Both the position numbers and the translations under genes were made by a program. Positions 21,859-22,912 of a DNA stretch of 22,912 nt are shown here, in pieces. The notes below the pieces were generated by a model that did not search any database, was not told the origin of the DNA, and saw only the letters and a program-made list of their open reading frames with translations. Location of the stretch: NCBI GenBank assembly GCA_002371495.1, contig DFIX01000047.1, positions 1 to 22,912 on the forward strand, in the 5' to 3' direction. Every line of letters begins with the position of its first letter. The stretch's first letter is position 1. Source of the DNA: Eggerthellaceae bacterium UBA3686 (GTDB lineage: Bacteria > Actinomycetota > Coriobacteriia > Coriobacteriales > Eggerthellaceae).

Positions 21859-22162
21859 CCGGCATAAGACGTATACGTTTCTGGCCTCTTTGACGAATGG
21901 CTTGTTACAGACCAATGTACACTATGGCTAAATGCCGACTTACAGCTTAAGGAGCGCTCATGCCGTTCGATTTCTCTATTGGCTAGTTTTCACACCCACT
22001 CAATAGACGCATGAGAGCCCCCTTTCAAATTCAGCCTGCAAATCCAATGGTCAGAGGCTTAAAGCCAGCGGCTCCTTTCGTCTCGATGGGCTGGTTGGCA
22101 CGAATCTGGTACGAATCGTGCTCGAGTTTGTACCAGATTCATTTAACGGACAAGCAAACAGG
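21859..22162. other. Intergenic stretch after Fic, no gene seen
   Basis: About 300 bases between two convergent genes, AT-richer than the flanks. Besides the hairpins at 22098-22140 no feature stands out; no open frame with a ribosome site was found. Confidence 0.5.
22098..22140. terminator. Perfect hairpin between convergent genes
   Basis: GAATCTGGTAC (22102-22112) and GTACCAGATTC (22130-22140) form an 11-bp stem with a 17-base loop, just after the minus-strand hydrolase. A second stem, GCACGA (22098-22103)/TCGTGC (22116-22121), overlaps it and would exclude it. It could terminate either gene; no long T-tract is present. Confidence 0.5.
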
Positions 22163-22912
22163 TTAGAACTCCAGGCTCAAAACGAAACCCTCGATCTGCT
22201 CGTTCACGAAGTCGGGGTTGTCTATGGGCGAGTTGTGCCTAGCATTTGGGACCCATACCAAAGGATAGCCCTCGGCCTTCGCCCATTCCTTGTTGTAGCG
22301 CATGATGAACCCTGTGCCGTCGTGCTCACCGCAAAGCAGCAGCGTGGGGCAGTTGATGGAGTAGGCGCGGTTCGCGTTGATTGCATCCCCTGTCATGCGG
22401 TAACCATGCGCTGCTAGCTCGCAGTACCCCCGCTTGTCGTACGCCTCCATCATCGTGCGCATGTTGTCCTGTCCCGCTTTTGTTTCGGCGACGTTTTCGC
22501 ACACCCACTTCACAAGCAGCTTCCAAGGTATGGAAAGGTACATGAGGCGCGTGTGGCGTATCGTCCAGACCTCCCAGCGCCTCATGTAGCGCTTTTGAAG
22601 CGGTGCGGAGTCTATCGAGACGAAACCGCCTGTTTCGCCTGGGTACAAGTCGATGAATGCCTGCGAGATGTAGCCGCCGAGCGACTGACCCACGAGAACG
22701 GGGCGCTCGATAGCCTCGGACTCCAGGACGCCATGGAGGACGCGCGCCAGGTCGTCCATCGTGAAACCGAGCGGGTAAGGGCGGGACTCGCCATGCGCCG
22801 GGGCGTCCCAAACCAGGCAGTTGGCCTTACCCGAGAAGTGCGCCATCTGGGCGTCGAAAAGCGTGTGATCGGCCGTGAGGCCGGGAAGGAACACGAGCCA
22901 GGGCGCATCCGG
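22163..22912 (-). CDS. Alpha/beta hydrolase, 3' part (start outside window)
   Basis: At least 249 residues, reading from beyond the window edge to TAA 22163-22165. The frame is open up to 22912, and the apparent GTG at 22892-22894 is an internal Val in 'PDAPWLVFLPGLT'. The fold is clear: 'LVWDAPAHGESRPYP', nucleophile elbow GQSLGG, a catalytic Asp candidate in 'LLCGEHDGTG' and His in 'NARHNSPIDNPDFV'. This is the pattern of cytoplasmic esterase/peptidase-like hydrolases that act on small substrates (epoxide-hydrolase/haloperoxidase-like group). No signal peptide can be assessed. It is convergent with the Fic gene. Substrate unknown. Confidence 0.88.
   Translation of the reverse strand, partial: PDAPWLVFLPGLTADHTLFDAQMAHFSGKANCLVWDAPAHGESRPYPLGFTMDDLARVLHGVLESEAIERPVLVGQSLGGYISQAFIDLYPGETGGFVSIDSAPLQKRYMRRWEVWTIRHTRLMYLSIPWKLLVKWVCENVAETKAGQDNMRTMMEAYDKRGYCELAAHGYRMTGDAINANRAYSINCPTLLLCGEHDGTGFIMRYNKEWAKAEGYPLVWVPNARHNSPIDNPDFVNEQIEGFVLSLEF

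Noticed and set aside
20698..21915. A 405-codon minus-strand frame
   Set aside because: It is the shadow of the Fic gene, whose active-site motifs are intact on the plus strand.
1..22912. CRISPR array, tRNA or rRNA
   Set aside because: No regularly spaced repeats and no cloverleaf or rRNA-like sequence were seen.

Overview
The window looks like a chromosomal segment of an anaerobic actinobacterium of the class Coriobacteriia, probably near the Eggerthellaceae. This is inferred from moderately high GC, strong Shine-Dalgarno sites, the mix of gene families (GcvT-like/SDR pair, LytTR-DUF3021 module, PPi-type phosphofructokinase, Fic protein, many small lipoproteins) and signal-peptide style. 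No rRNA or tRNA gene and no CRISPR array was seen, so the placement is an inference.

Layout. 1-1342: the 3' end of a folate-dependent aminomethyltransferase-like gene, then a short-chain dehydrogenase, ending in a perfect hairpin. 1691-5392 (minus strand): a secreted repeat-domain protein, a membrane Ser/Thr kinase translationally coupled to an HTH protein, and a small lipoprotein. 5557-8734 (plus strand) is the most interesting block: a structured leader, a PqqD-domain protein with a Tat/lipoprotein signal, a radical SAM/SPASM enzyme, a 125-residue peptide with 12 cysteines, and a TPR lipoprotein. I read this as an apparently undescribed radical-SAM RiPP (ribosomally made, post-translationally modified peptide) locus. 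A large gene with a TerD-like C-terminal domain (8731-10773, minus) converges on it. Two 55-bp copies of one palindromic repeat, in the same orientation, bracket this whole block.

11042-12925 is a patch of gene remnants: a truncated repeat protein, a DUF4143-type ATPase fragment with an in-frame stop, and an apparent antitoxin-toxin deletion fusion. Between them lies an intact membrane-anchored MerR regulator with a zinc ribbon. 13103-15404 (minus) is a hydrolase-LytTR-DUF3021 operon. 15732-17280 (plus) is a queuosine module: a candidate preQ1-I riboswitch, queC and a YhhQ-type transporter. A macrodomain remnant follows, then a PPi-type phosphofructokinase (minus) with a clear terminator.

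18941-20778 holds a small membrane protein, a frameshifted remnant and about 800 bases without a convincing gene, including a repeat-rich patch. 20779-21858 encodes a class II Fic AMP-transferase with operator-like dyads before it. The window ends in the 3' part of an alpha/beta hydrolase on the minus strand.

In the RiPP block, the PqqD-like protein would present the peptide leader, the radical SAM enzyme would modify the cysteine-rich core, and the two lipoproteins suggest a role at the cell envelope. No dedicated protease or exporter is visible nearby.
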